20,618 nt of DNA from Desulfobacteraceae bacterium (GCA_003599475.1 QZKK01000204.1:1-20618), one strand, 5' to 3'. Shown: positions 1 to 7,404, numbered from the stretch's first letter. A program made the numbers and translations. Notes: generated from the sequence alone by a model not told the origin.

Positions 1-875
1 TGGGGGCTTTTTCCACCGGGGTGGGCTCTACCGATTTCGCCGCCGCCCTGGCGAGCGGAGAGTGCTGGCTGCGGGTGCCGGAAAGCATTAAATTTGTTTT
101 CCGGGGCGAACTGGGCCCCTGGGTGGGAGGCAAAGACCTCATCTTGTATACCATCGGAAAAATCGGCGTGGACGGAGCCTCCTATGCCGCCATGGAATTT
201 TCCGGGGAAGTAATCGATGCCCTGCCGATCGACGACCGCTTCACCATGTCCAACATGGCGATCGAAGCCGGCGGCAAAGCAGGTCTTTTCTGCCCGGACG
301 ACAAAACGCTGCAGTACGTAAAGGCAAGAGCCAAAAGGCCTTTTACGGCGCACCGCTCCGATCCCGATGCCGTCTACCAGAAGACGTTCGATTTCGAGGT
401 CTCGGAGCTCGAGCCCCAGGTGGCGCTTCCCCATTCTCCGGCTAACGCCAAGCCGGTCGGCGGGATCGGAACCGTCGAGATCGACCAGGCCGTGATCGGC
501 TCCTGCACCAACGGGCGCCTGAGGGATCTCCGGTCGGCGGCCCGGGTTTTAAAAGGGCAGAGAGTCCATCCGCGGGTGCGCTGCATCGTGGTTCCCGGAA
601 CACAGGAGATCTACCTGGAGGCGGTTCGCGAAGGGCTGGTCGAAATCTTCATCGAGGCCGGTGCCGTCGTTTCGACTCCCACTTGCGGGCCCTGCCCGGG
701 AGGACACATGGGGGTGATCGCCTCCGGCGAGAAGGCGGTCTCTTCGACGAATCGCAACTTTATCGGCCGGATGGGGTCTCCACAGGCTGAAATTTACCTG
801 GCCAATCCCGCCGTGGTCGCCGCCAGTGCTGTCACCGGAGTGATTGCCCACCCCAAGGAGGTTGCCGCATCATGA
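1..875 (+). CDS. leuC: LeuC/aconitase-family dehydratase large subunit, 3' part (5' end outside window)
   Basis: The reading frame is open from the left edge, so this is the C-terminal part (about 290 residues) of a 3-isopropylmalate dehydratase/homoaconitase-type large subunit. It starts inside the conserved GAFSTGVGSTD segment. The three [4Fe-4S] ligand cysteines are present in GSCTNGR and in TCGPCPGG, and the family motif NRNFIGRMGS follows. The enzyme isomerises or (de)hydrates a hydroxy-diacid through an unsaturated intermediate, with the LeuD-type subunit as partner. The stop overlaps the next start as ATGA, so the two subunits are translationally coupled. The family includes isopropylmalate, homoaconitate, citramalate and 2,3-dimethylmalate dehydratases. 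The absence of leuA and leuB nearby and the TRAP/CoA-transferase context make a catabolic substrate plausible, but this is inference. The symbol denotes the family, not a proven leucine role. Confidence 0.9.
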   Translation, partial: GAFSTGVGSTDFAAALASGECWLRVPESIKFVFRGELGPWVGGKDLILYTIGKIGVDGASYAAMEFSGEVIDALPIDDRFTMSNMAIEAGGKAGLFCPDDKTLQYVKARAKRPFTAHRSDPDAVYQKTFDFEVSELEPQVALPHSPANAKPVGGIGTVEIDQAVIGSCTNGRLRDLRSAARVLKGQRVHPRVRCIVVPGTQEIYLEAVREGLVEIFIEAGAVVSTPTCGPCPGGHMGVIASGEKAVSSTNRNFIGRMGSPQAEIYLANPAVVAASAVTGVIAHPKEVAAS

Positions 876-1378
876 TCGAGGGCCGGGTTCATCGTTTCGG
901 GGACAACATCGATACCGATGCCATCGTACCGGTCCATTCCGCAACCCTGGTCGATCCGGTCGAACTCGGCAAGCACTGCATGGAAAATATCGACCCCGAT
1001 TTCATCCATCGTGTTCAACCCGGCGACATCATCGTGGCGTCCCGCAACTTCGGCTGCGGTTCTTCCCGCGAGATCGCCCCCTGGTCCATCAAGGGGGCCG
1101 GCATCTCCTGTGTGATTGCCGAAACCTTTGCCAGGATCTTTTTCCGAAATGCCATCAATATCGCGCTGCCGGTGATGATCTGCCCGGAAGCGGCCGCCGT
1201 CACCGAAGACGGCGATCGGCTGGAGGTCGATGTCTCATCGGGAACGATCCGTAATTTGACCAAGGAGAAGCGCTTCCAGGCTGCGCCTTATCCGGAATTC
1301 GTCCAGGAGCTCATCGCTTGCGGCGGGCTGGTCGAATTCACGCGGAAACGCCTGACGCAAAATCGAATGGGGAAGTAA
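872..1378 (+). CDS. leuD: LeuD-type dehydratase small subunit
   Basis: This 168-residue protein is the short (archaeal-type) swivel subunit of a LeuCD/aconitase-family dehydratase. It has the N-terminal GDNIDTDAIVP segment, the signature NFGCGSSREIAPWSIK, and ETFARIFFRNAINIALPV. Length and domain order are those of short LeuD/HacB/DmdB proteins. The loop after DAIVP, which in isopropylmalate and homoaconitate enzymes carries a YLxx motif that selects the substrate side chain, here reads VHSATLVDP and lacks YL. This suggests a substrate other than isopropylmalate. The gene overlaps the large-subunit gene by four bases. A two-tier hairpin and dctM follow on the same strand. Confidence 0.88.
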   Translation: MIEGRVHRFGDNIDTDAIVPVHSATLVDPVELGKHCMENIDPDFIHRVQPGDIIVASRNFGCGSSREIAPWSIKGAGISCVIAETFARIFFRNAINIALPVMICPEAAAVTEDGDRLEVDVSSGTIRNLTKEKRFQAAPYPEFVQELIACGGLVEFTRKRLTQNRMGK

Positions 1379-1387
1379 ATACCGTCA

Positions 1388-1439
1388 CCCCTCTTCCTGT
1401 GCCCGGAGATAACTGACGGCCTCCGGAATCGGAAAGGGG
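1388..1439 (+). promoter_or_regulatory. Two-tier RNA hairpin between leuD and dctM
   Basis: An inner perfect stem CCGGAG (1403-1408) / CTCCGG (1421-1426) lies inside an outer stem CCCCTCTTCC (1388-1397) / GGAAAGGGG (1431-1439), which has one bulge. No T-tract follows, so it is not a typical terminator. It may act as an mRNA processing or stability element setting the ratio of enzyme to transporter. Confidence 0.5.
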
Positions 1440-1464
1440 AGTCGCGCTTGGGAAGGTTCATCCG

Positions 1465-2763
1465 ATGTTTGTTGCAGCACTGGTCAGCATGCTTCTGATG
1501 GTCATGATCGCTCTCGGATTCGAGATCTTCCTTGCCCTGGGTGCGGCCGGAGCCCTCGGAATCCTTCTTGCCAAGGGCTCCCATATGCTGGTTCTTGCCA
1601 CCACCTCCTTCTACGGGCAGCTTGACGTTTTCGAAATGATCGCTCTTCCCCTTTTTATCCTCATGGGGCATATCCTTTCGAAGACACCGATCGGAAAAGA
1701 CCTGTTCCAGGCCGCTTCCAACTGGCTCTCCTGGCTTCCGGGAGGCCTGGCGGTGGCCTCGATCGGGGCATGCACCATCTTCGGCGCGGTCAGCGGGGCC
1801 TCGGTTGCAGGTGTAGCCGCAATCGGCTCCCTTGCGGTTCCGGAAATGACCAAGCGCGGGTATTCGGTCAATATCGCCGCAGGTTCGGTGGTTACGGCAG
1901 GCGCCCTGGCCATGCTCATCCCTCCCTCCATCCCGTTTATCATCTACAGTGCAATCACCGGGGAGTCGGTGGCAAAGCTCTTTATCGGGGGCATCGTTCC
2001 GGGAGTGGTCATCGCAATTATGCTGAGTCTCTTTGTGATTTTGCGGGTGATGATCGATCCGAAACTTGCACCCGAAGCCGCCGACATCCGGGCCACCTGG
2101 GCGCAGCGCCTTGCGAGCCTTGGCAAAATCTGGCACGCGCTGGTGCTGATCGTGATGGTGCTCGGCTCGATCTATACCGGGGTCGCAACCCCCACCGAAG
2201 CCTCAGCCGTCGGGGTGGCCGGAGCATTCATCATCGCAGGCGGCGTGTACCGGATGCTGAATCTTACAGCCATCCTGTCGATATTGAAGGACAGTATTCG
2301 AATCAGTTGTGCGATCCTGATGATCATGGGGAGTGCAAAGATCTTCGGCGATTTTTTGAACATGGTCCAGGTGCCCCAGCTATTGTCCGAATTTCTGCTG
2401 GGCATGAACCTGCCCAATGCCGTCGTTCTTCTGGTCATCCAGGCGCTTTTAATCGTATTGGGTATGTTCGTGGATGCCGCCTCCCTGATGGTGGTGACAA
2501 CCCCGGTACTGCTTCCTCTCATCACCGGGATGGGATACGATCCGCTTTGGTTCGGCATCGTGCTGACCGTCAACCTGGAGCTTGCGGTGGTCACCCCTCC
2601 GGTGGGGCTCAACCTGTACACGCTCCAGGGGGTTTGCCCGTTTCTGAGCATCGAGCAGATCATCCGAAGCTCGATTCCCTTTATGATGGTTCAGCTTGCG
2701 GCGCTGATCCTGTTTACACTGGTACCCGGACTGAGCCTCTGGCTTCCGTCGTTTGTCGGATGA
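1465..2763 (+). CDS. dctM: TRAP transporter large membrane subunit DctM
   Basis: This 432-residue, very hydrophobic protein of the DctM/ion-transporter superfamily has about a dozen membrane segments. It shows family landmarks: FEMIALPLFILMGHIL, the glycine/alanine-rich GAVSGASVAGVAAIGS, AMLIPPSIPFIIYS, VATPTEASAVGV, and NLELAVVTPPVGLNLY near the C-terminus. It forms the Na+-coupled transport channel with DctQ for solute delivered by DctP. Unusually, dctM comes first in this operon (M-P-Q). The ATG at 1465 has only a moderate ribosome site (GGGAAGG about 8 bases upstream). Substrate cannot be read from DctM; adjacent dehydratase and CoA-transferase genes suggest a carboxylate that is then metabolised. 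Confidence 0.93.
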   Translation: MFVAALVSMLLMVMIALGFEIFLALGAAGALGILLAKGSHMLVLATTSFYGQLDVFEMIALPLFILMGHILSKTPIGKDLFQAASNWLSWLPGGLAVASIGACTIFGAVSGASVAGVAAIGSLAVPEMTKRGYSVNIAAGSVVTAGALAMLIPPSIPFIIYSAITGESVAKLFIGGIVPGVVIAIMLSLFVILRVMIDPKLAPEAADIRATWAQRLASLGKIWHALVLIVMVLGSIYTGVATPTEASAVGVAGAFIIAGGVYRMLNLTAILSILKDSIRISCAILMIMGSAKIFGDFLNMVQVPQLLSEFLLGMNLPNAVVLLVIQALLIVLGMFVDAASLMVVTTPVLLPLITGMGYDPLWFGIVLTVNLELAVVTPPVGLNLYTLQGVCPFLSIEQIIRSSIPFMMVQLAALILFTLVPGLSLWLPSFVG

Positions 2764-2787
2764 TCGTTTGGAAATGACTAAAACGGC

Positions 2788-2804
2788 GCTCCCTTCGAGG
2801 GAGC
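2788..2804 (+). promoter_or_regulatory. Hairpin between dctM and dctP
   Basis: Perfect 7-bp stem GCTCCCT (2788-2794) / AGGGAGC (2798-2804) around TCG, followed by TTTAT. It sits just before the strong dctP ribosome site AGGAGGT (2831-2837). It may be a weak attenuator or a 5' stabiliser that lifts binding-protein expression over the membrane subunits; that role is inferred. Confidence 0.5.
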
Positions 2805-2840
2805 TTTATCGACAATCATCAACGACCCATAGGAGGTAGT

Positions 2841-3887
2841 ATGAAAAAGATCGACAGGCGCAATTTTTTAAAGACAGTCGGACTGGCCGGCGGTATGGTC
2901 GCGATTTCAGGTCCGAAGGGATTTCTCGGTGGAATCGCCTACGGTGCACCCACCTTCACGGGAGTGACCTATCTGACCCCCGGGTACCAGGACCTCTTTC
3001 CCGCCATCCAGGCCTTTGTCGCCGAGCTGAAGAAAAACGCCGGCGACAAGCTCAAGGTCGATTTCTTCGATTCCCAGACGCTGGTCAAGGCCGCAGAACA
3101 GAATTCCGCGCTTCGCGCCGGAACCATCCAGTTCATGTTCCACACCTCTTCCTACATCACCCGGACCTTTAAAATTCTTGGGATCACCGGGCTTCCCGGA
3201 ATCGTCGATGAGCTCTACAAGCACCCGAAGCGATTGGCGATGGAATCCCCCATCTGGAAAGCCTGCAACGACAACCTGGCCAAGGAAAACATCTTCCAGT
3301 TGACCATGGGGGGAGGAATTCTCGAGCCCGAGTACATCTGGAGCGGCGCCAAACAGGTCAAAAGCTTGAAGGACCTGAACGGCAAACGGTGCCGGATCGT
3401 CAGCTACGAGGCGACCGAGGCCCTGAAAAAATTCGGAGCGGCCGGCGTGAACATCCCCTCGTCCGAGCTCTATCTTGCGGTTCAGCGGGGAACGGTCGAT
3501 GCGGTAGTGGCAAACGTCAGCACGATTATCAGCCGAAAGGTCCACGAGCAGCTCAAGTACGTATACAAGATGCCGGTTACCGCCTTTACCATCTCCATCT
3601 TCCTGCTCAAGGACAAGTGGGACCAGATGCCTGCAGACCAGAAGGATGCCTTCTGGAAGGCGGCCAAGTATTACGACGATTTCTGCGCACCCCGCATCAA
3701 CTCGAAATTCTACCCCGAGGTCTACTGGCCCGTCATTTCGAAGGCAAAGATCGAAATCGTCGAACCGACGAAAGACGAGTCGGCCGAATTCGCAAAGCAG
3801 AGCCAGGTCGTAATCGACTGGTGGAAGAATGAAGTGGGTGAGGCGGAAGGCCAAAAAGTAATCGACATGGCAATGGGGAAGGCATGA
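2841..3887 (+). CDS. dctP: TRAP transporter substrate-binding protein DctP, Tat-type signal
   Basis: A 348-residue periplasmic solute receptor of the DctP family. The N-terminus carries a twin-arginine-like motif DRRNFLK, followed by a hydrophobic stretch and a probable cleavage near AYGAP, so export by Tat is likely rather than Sec. The mature part has the family pattern LNGKRCRIVSYEATEALKKFG (residues about 180-200), where a conserved Arg normally pairs with the substrate carboxylate, then ELYLAVQRGTVDAVVAN. The start is set by AGGAGGT four bases upstream. The stop overlaps dctQ as ATGA. The solute is probably an organic acid, but the sequence does not show which one. Confidence 0.93.
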   Translation: MKKIDRRNFLKTVGLAGGMVAISGPKGFLGGIAYGAPTFTGVTYLTPGYQDLFPAIQAFVAELKKNAGDKLKVDFFDSQTLVKAAEQNSALRAGTIQFMFHTSSYITRTFKILGITGLPGIVDELYKHPKRLAMESPIWKACNDNLAKENIFQLTMGGGILEPEYIWSGAKQVKSLKDLNGKRCRIVSYEATEALKKFGAAGVNIPSSELYLAVQRGTVDAVVANVSTIISRKVHEQLKYVYKMPVTAFTISIFLLKDKWDQMPADQKDAFWKAAKYYDDFCAPRINSKFYPEVYWPVISKAKIEIVEPTKDESAEFAKQSQVVIDWWKNEVGEAEGQKVIDMAMGKA

Positions 3888-4396
3888 ACCCGGCATTGAA
3901 ACAAAATCTGGGAGTGATCGGCCGGCTGTCCCGCGGATTCGGTTTCGCGGGCCAGTTGGCCATGGCGGTGATGGTGGTGACGACCTGCTATGATGTGGTC
4001 ATGCGGTATGTGTTCAGAGCGCCGACCCACTGGAGCCTGGAGGTCAACACCTTCCTTCTGATCTTCATCACTCTGATCCCGGCTGCCGACGTGCTTCGGG
4101 AAAACAGCCACCTTGGAATCGGATTTTTTATCTCCAGATTTTCGCCGGGGACCCGGCAGGCCATCCGCCGGGCGGGCGCAGTCGTCGGAATCCTTTTCTG
4201 TGCGCTGATGATCCGAAACGGCCTGGGCATGGCGATCAACGCGTTCACCTACGATCAGCGCATGTCCACCCCGCTTGGAACACCGATGGTGATACCGTAC
4301 CTGTTCATCCCGTTCGGGTTTGCCATGCTCGGGCTGCAGTTTTTTACCCGTCTGATCGGAGCCGGCAGGCGGGCCCGAACAGACGGGCAAAAATAA
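3884..4396 (+). CDS. dctQ: TRAP transporter small membrane subunit DctQ
   Basis: A 170-residue protein with four predicted membrane helices, typical of DctQ. The second helix is followed by DVVMRYVFRAPTHWSLEVNTFLL, matching the family R-Y-x-F-x-x-P-x-x-W-x-x-E core, and a later ENSHLGIGFF matches the usual H-I-x-V/I-D region. DctQ pairs with DctM to form the permease. The start codon overlaps the dctP stop (ATGA at 3884-3887), indicating coupling. It is the last transporter gene of this operon; a strong Shine-Dalgarno sequence overlaps its stop codon and serves a short leader ORF before the CoA-transferase gene. Confidence 0.92.
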   Translation: MNPALKQNLGVIGRLSRGFGFAGQLAMAVMVVTTCYDVVMRYVFRAPTHWSLEVNTFLLIFITLIPAADVLRENSHLGIGFFISRFSPGTRQAIRRAGAVVGILFCALMIRNGLGMAINAFTYDQRMSTPLGTPMVIPYLFIPFGFAMLGLQFFTRLIGAGRRARTDGQK

Positions 4397-4407
4397 GGAG
4401 GATCGGA

Positions 4408-4470
4408 ATGGGTTCGCCAACCAGGGTCAAGATCCGGGATTCGATTCGTACGAAAAGGAATTTAAAATGA
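4408..4470 (+). CDS. Possible 20-codon leader peptide upstream of the CoA-transferase gene
   Basis: A short ORF starting MGSPTRVKIR and ending RTKRNLK is preceded by a near-perfect ribosome site, AAGGAGG at 4395-4401, six bases before its ATG. Its TGA (4468-4470) overlaps the ATG of the next gene (4467-4469). It is rich in Arg and Lys, has no membrane character, and resembles no family I know. The arrangement suggests translational coupling or a leader function. It could also be a relict start of the downstream gene. The downstream gene also has its own modest AAGGA at 4455-4459, so the leader is not strictly needed. Confidence 0.4.
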   Translation: MGSPTRVKIRDSIRTKRNLK

Positions 4471-5672
4471 ACGAAAAGAACAGTCATCTTCCGCTCAGCG
4501 GGGTCCGGGCGCTGGAGTTGTCCCATGCCATCCTTGGGCCTTCGTGCGGGCAGATTCTTGCCGATATGGGAGCCGAGGTGATCCGGATCGAGCGCGCTCC
4601 GGAAGGGGACTACACCCGGGAGCTCAAAGGATTCGGCATCGGGTTTCACACGTACTTCAACCGGAACAAGAAGAGCATCGTCCTCGACTTAAAGAGCGAA
4701 AAAGGGAAAGAGGTGCTCAAGAAGCTGATCGCATCGGCCGATGTCATGTACGACAACTTCGGCCCGGGAGCCATGGACCGGCTCGGCTTCGGTTACGAGG
4801 CATGCGATGCCATCAATCCCGGGATCGTTTACTGTTCTCTGAAGGGATTTATGCCCGGCCCTTACGAGCACCGGCCCAGCCTGGACAATCTGGTCCAGAT
4901 GATGGGAGGCCTTGCCTATATGACCGGCCCGGCCGGAAGGCCGCTTCGAGCCGGCACCTCCGTGATCGATATCATGGGAGGGACTTTCGGGGCGCTGGGG
5001 ATCATCACCGCCCTATATGAACGAAAGACAACCGGAAAAGGGCAGCTTGTTCGGGCCGCACTCTTCGAGGCCACCGCCTATCTGGTGGGCCAGCATATGG
5101 CCATGGCGGCTTTCACCGGTGAACCGCCGCCTCCGATGCCCGAAGGCGAGATGCCGTGGGGCGTCTACGATCTTTTCACCACAGCAGACGGAGAGATGAT
5201 TTTTATCGGGATGACAAGCGACTTCCATTGGAAGCGGTTCTGCGAGGTTTTCGGTCAGGAGGAGCTTTTCGCCGACGAGCGGCTCAAAACCAACAACAGC
5301 CGCTGCGCCGAACGGAAATGGCTGATCCCGAGGCTCTCCGAGATGTTCAAGCGGATGTCCAGCGAAGAAGTCGTTGCTGGGTGTGAGAAATCGGTGATCC
5401 CCTTTGCGCCGATCCGGCGGCCGGACGAGCTCATCGAAGATCCGCACCTCAATCGAAGCGGCGGCCTGGTGGAAACGGTGCTGCCGAGCGGAAAGAAGGC
5501 GAAACTGCCCAAAATTCCCCTGCGCCTCGGCGAATACGATTTCGGCCTGCGGAACGAACCGCCGGAGCCGGGGGAGGGGACCCATGAGATTCTAAAGAGC
5601 ATCGGCCTGGACAAAAAGGAGATCGACGATTTGATCGGGAAGGGGATCGTCTGTTTCAAAAAATGCAAATAG
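4467..5672 (+). CDS. Class III CoA-transferase (CaiB/BaiF family)
   Basis: This 401-residue protein matches family III CoA-transferases in full length. It opens with LPLSGVRALELSHAILGPSCGQILADMGAEVIRIE, and FNRNKKSIVLDLKSEKG follows. The catalytic aspartate that forms the acyl-anhydride intermediate corresponds to Asp168 in SVIDIMGG, followed by ALYERKTTGKGQ. These enzymes move CoA between a CoA donor such as succinyl-CoA and a carboxylic acid (formyl/oxalyl-, carnitine-, citramalate-, mesaconate- or benzylsuccinate-CoA transferases). Located last in the dehydratase-TRAP operon, it probably activates the imported acid or its dehydration product. The precise acid is unknown. The product is cytoplasmic. 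Confidence 0.9.
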   Translation: MNEKNSHLPLSGVRALELSHAILGPSCGQILADMGAEVIRIERAPEGDYTRELKGFGIGFHTYFNRNKKSIVLDLKSEKGKEVLKKLIASADVMYDNFGPGAMDRLGFGYEACDAINPGIVYCSLKGFMPGPYEHRPSLDNLVQMMGGLAYMTGPAGRPLRAGTSVIDIMGGTFGALGIITALYERKTTGKGQLVRAALFEATAYLVGQHMAMAAFTGEPPPPMPEGEMPWGVYDLFTTADGEMIFIGMTSDFHWKRFCEVFGQEELFADERLKTNNSRCAERKWLIPRLSEMFKRMSSEEVVAGCEKSVIPFAPIRRPDELIEDPHLNRSGGLVETVLPSGKKAKLPKIPLRLGEYDFGLRNEPPEPGEGTHEILKSIGLDKKEIDDLIGKGIVCFKKCK

Positions 5673-5689
5673 CGGAAAAATGAAAGAGG

Positions 5690-5724
5690 CTGAAAGCTGA
5701 AGGCTCAAGGCTCAAAGCTGAAAG
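5690..5724 (+). repeat. Tandem degenerate heptamers (CTGAAAG type), five units
   Basis: Five adjoining 7-mers, CTGAAAG, CTGAAGG, CTCAAGG, CTCAAAG and CTGAAAG, start 17 bases after the CoA-transferase stop. Inverted copies of the same units lie at 5834-5869, so a transcript could fold back over the roughly 110 bases between. The 210-bp gap holds no other gene. Confidence 0.7.
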
Positions 5725-5833
5725 AAATCCGGCAGGCGATTTCATTTCTATCGAACCGGGCTCCCGCTCGGCTCTGAAATCTCTCTTTAAAAGAGTTGCA
5801 GTGGCTCCCTTATTACCTGTGATCTCTTAAACG

Positions 5834-5869
5834 CTTTCGGCTTTGAGCTTCAGCTTCTTTCGGCTTTTC
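5834..5869 (-). repeat. Inverted copy of the heptamer array
   Basis: On the - strand this reads as units CCGAAAG, CTGAAG, CTCAAAG and CCGAAAG, the same family as 5690-5724 but in opposite orientation. It ends just before the ribosome site of the small membrane protein gene at 5883. Confidence 0.6.
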
Positions 5870-5882
5870 CTGGAGTCGGAAC

Positions 5883-6101
5883 ATGTGGAAATTCATTGAC
5901 TCCACCCCTTATTACATACTGATCGCAGCGGCCGTCTTCATGCTGCTGGCGCCTTTTCGGCCCATGCCGCATGTCTTGGAAAAGCTGGTCATGCTCAAAG
6001 GCGGCACCCTGCATCGACCCATCGACATCTTCGATCTTTTTTTCCACCTGATTCCGTCGATTCTGCTGATTCTAAAGATCTACCGGGGGTTCTCTCGATA
6101 A
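5883..6101 (+). CDS. Small conserved membrane protein, function unknown
   Basis: A 72-residue protein with two predicted membrane helices, one near residues 9-26 (YILIAAAVFMLLAPF) and one near 50-66 (DLFFHLIPSILLILKIY), separated by a short loop containing HVLEKLVMLKGG. A TGGAG ribosome site lies seven bases before the ATG. I recall similar roughly 70-residue proteins in Desulfobacterota genomes, sometimes loosely labelled as RND-transporter-related, but I know no experimental function. It stands alone between a repeat region and the antitoxin gene, so the neighbourhood gives no clue. Confidence 0.65.
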   Translation: MWKFIDSTPYYILIAAAVFMLLAPFRPMPHVLEKLVMLKGGTLHRPIDIFDLFFHLIPSILLILKIYRGFSR

Positions 6102-6133
6102 ACTGCCACCGCGTTTTTTCCTCTGCTTTCGAA

Positions 6134-6162
6134 TTGACTTGGATCGGTACTTACCCTAAAGT
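6134..6162 (+). promoter_or_regulatory. Predicted sigma-70-type promoter of the antitoxin gene
   Basis: TTGACT (6134-6139), a 17-base spacer, then TAAAGT (6157-6162). It lies about 40 bases before the phd-type start codon and overlaps the first of two inverted repeats. Confidence 0.5.
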
Positions 6163-6180
6163 AAGACCAGAATATTGGTC
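6150..6180 (+). promoter_or_regulatory. Paired inverted repeats, probable antitoxin operator
   Basis: CTTAC-N6-GTAAG (6150-6165) covers the -10 element. GACCA-N6-TGGTC (6165-6180) abuts it near the expected transcription start. Phd/YefM antitoxins bind palindromes over their own promoter, so autoregulation is a natural reading. The sites themselves are only visual matches. Confidence 0.5.
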
Positions 6181-6202
6181 GACTACAATAAGGGGGATTG
6201 TC

Positions 6203-6457
6203 ATGAAGATCCTGTCATTATCCGAGGCAAAAATGAAGTTGAGCGAGTTGGTGGACCGGGTTCATTCCACTGATGAGGAGATCATCATCACGAAAAATGG
6301 AAAACCCGCTGCGGTTCTCATCAGCCCGGATGAATTCGAGAACTGGAAAGAGACAATCGAAATCAAAGCCGATACGGATTTAATGAAAGAAATCAAAGCA
6401 GGTCTTTCCGAATTAAAGGACGAAAAAAAGCTCTATACGCTTGATGAATTGCTATAG
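6203..6457 (+). CDS. Phd/YefM-family antitoxin, orphan
   Basis: An 84-residue protein with the Phd/YefM fold: MKILSLSEAKMKLSELVDRV, then EEIIITKNGKPAAVLISPDEFENW. This is the N-terminal DNA-binding and dimerisation part, followed by a charged C-terminal toxin-binding tail (KAGLSELKDEKKLYTLDELL). The start at 6203 is chosen because AGGGGGA precedes it and the family begins here; the frame also allows an upstream start near 6134, but that would read through the promoter. Partners are usually RelE/ParE or Doc toxins directly downstream. Here the next gene is dapF on the opposite strand, so no toxin is adjacent. It may be a stand-alone regulator, a relic, or act with a toxin elsewhere. Confidence 0.85.
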   Translation: MKILSLSEAKMKLSELVDRVHSTDEEIIITKNGKPAAVLISPDEFENWKETIEIKADTDLMKEIKAGLSELKDEKKLYTLDELL

Positions 6458-6494
6458 AATCGATGCCTTCAAGACAAACACCGGACTCTAAAAT

Positions 6495-7286
6495 TCAGCT
6501 CATTTCGATTTCTCCCCTGAATGCAAGCGCCGCCGGACCTTCCAGCCAGATCTTTTCGAAATCGTCCCCGCGCCTCTCGGAGTGCACTTTCAGATCTCCC
6601 CCGAGCGTCTTCACATTGCAGATGCCGGTTGAATTTCCGGTGTGGAGGCTTGTCGCAAGGGCGGATGCGACCGAGCCCGTTCCACAGGAATAGGTTTCGT
6701 CTTCCACCCCCCGCTCGTAGGTCCGGACGAAAATATGGTCATCGAAGATTTCAACGAAGTTTACGTTGGTCCCCTTCGGTGCGAATCTTTCATGATAGCG
6801 GATCTTTTTTCCCTCGTTGAAAACATCGAACCGATCGATTTTCCGAACGAATGCGACGTAATGATCGGAGCCGGTATCTAGAAAATAGGACTCCTGACGG
6901 GTTTCGATCCCGGAAACATCCTTCAGCTTCAACCTGACGGCAGCCTGTTCTGACGAAGCCTCTACGATCTCGGCTTCATGGACTCCGTCAACAGCCAAAA
7001 AGCGGCAACGGTCCCTGACGATTCCCAGGTGAAAGGCGAATGTCACGATGCATCGCCCTCCGTTTCCGCACATGCTGCCCGGGTATCCGTCGGCATTGTG
7101 GTAGAGCATCTCGAAATCGTACCCGTTTCTGTCGTTGAGCAGCATGAGGCCGTCGGCGCCGATACCGAACCTTCTGTGGCACATCTTCTGGATCTCATTC
7201 GGAGAGAGCCGGTATGCCGTACTCCGATTGTCGATCAGGATGAAATCGTTTCCGGTGCCGTGATATTTCGCAAATGGGATGATCAT
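6495..7286 (-). CDS. dapF: Diaminopimelate epimerase DapF
   Basis: A 263-residue cytoplasmic enzyme that converts LL- to meso-diaminopimelate for lysine and peptidoglycan synthesis. It begins MIIPFAKYHGTGNDFILID. The two catalytic cysteines are Cys73 in SMCGNGGRC and Cys201 in TYSCGTGSVASA. GIGADGLMLL and KGTNVNFVEI are further family blocks. The start at 7286 is preferred over a longer upstream frame because GAGGAGG lies nine bases before it and the extra 44 residues are not part of the family. The second active-site motif reads SCGTG where ACGTG is usual, a small change. The gene is alone, not with other lysine genes, and converges with the antitoxin gene with only 37 bases between. Confidence 0.96.
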   Translation of the reverse strand: MIIPFAKYHGTGNDFILIDNRSTAYRLSPNEIQKMCHRRFGIGADGLMLLNDRNGYDFEMLYHNADGYPGSMCGNGGRCIVTFAFHLGIVRDRCRFLAVDGVHEAEIVEASSEQAAVRLKLKDVSGIETRQESYFLDTGSDHYVAFVRKIDRFDVFNEGKKIRYHERFAPKGTNVNFVEIFDDHIFVRTYERGVEDETYSCGTGSVASALATSLHTGNSTGICNVKTLGGDLKVHSERRGDDFEKIWLEGPAALAFRGEIEMS

Positions 7287-7375
7287 GGGGACCTGCCTCC
7301 TCTCGAGTGCAGTTGAAAAGTGAAGAGTCAAATCGTTGACCGGCCACTCGATGCGTAAGATCCGTGCACGCTTCC

Positions 7376-7404
7376 GCTGCCTGCGGGAGAGCTCCGGCGG
7401 CAGC
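7376..7404 (-). promoter_or_regulatory. Imperfect hairpin in the region upstream of dapF
   Basis: GCTGCC (7376-7381) pairs with GGCAGC (7399-7404), and TGCGGGAG inside it pairs with CTCCGGC with one mismatch. It lies about 90 bases upstream of the dapF start and has no T-tract. If transcribed it would be a leader structure; function unknown. Confidence 0.3.

Noticed and set aside
5690..5869. CRISPR-like array
   Set aside because: Repeat units are 7 bases and directly adjoining, without unique spacers; no cas genes are present.
6463..6693. ORF directly after the antitoxin, considered as the missing toxin
   Set aside because: It is antisense to dapF, has no ribosome site, and does not resemble RelE, ParE or Doc.
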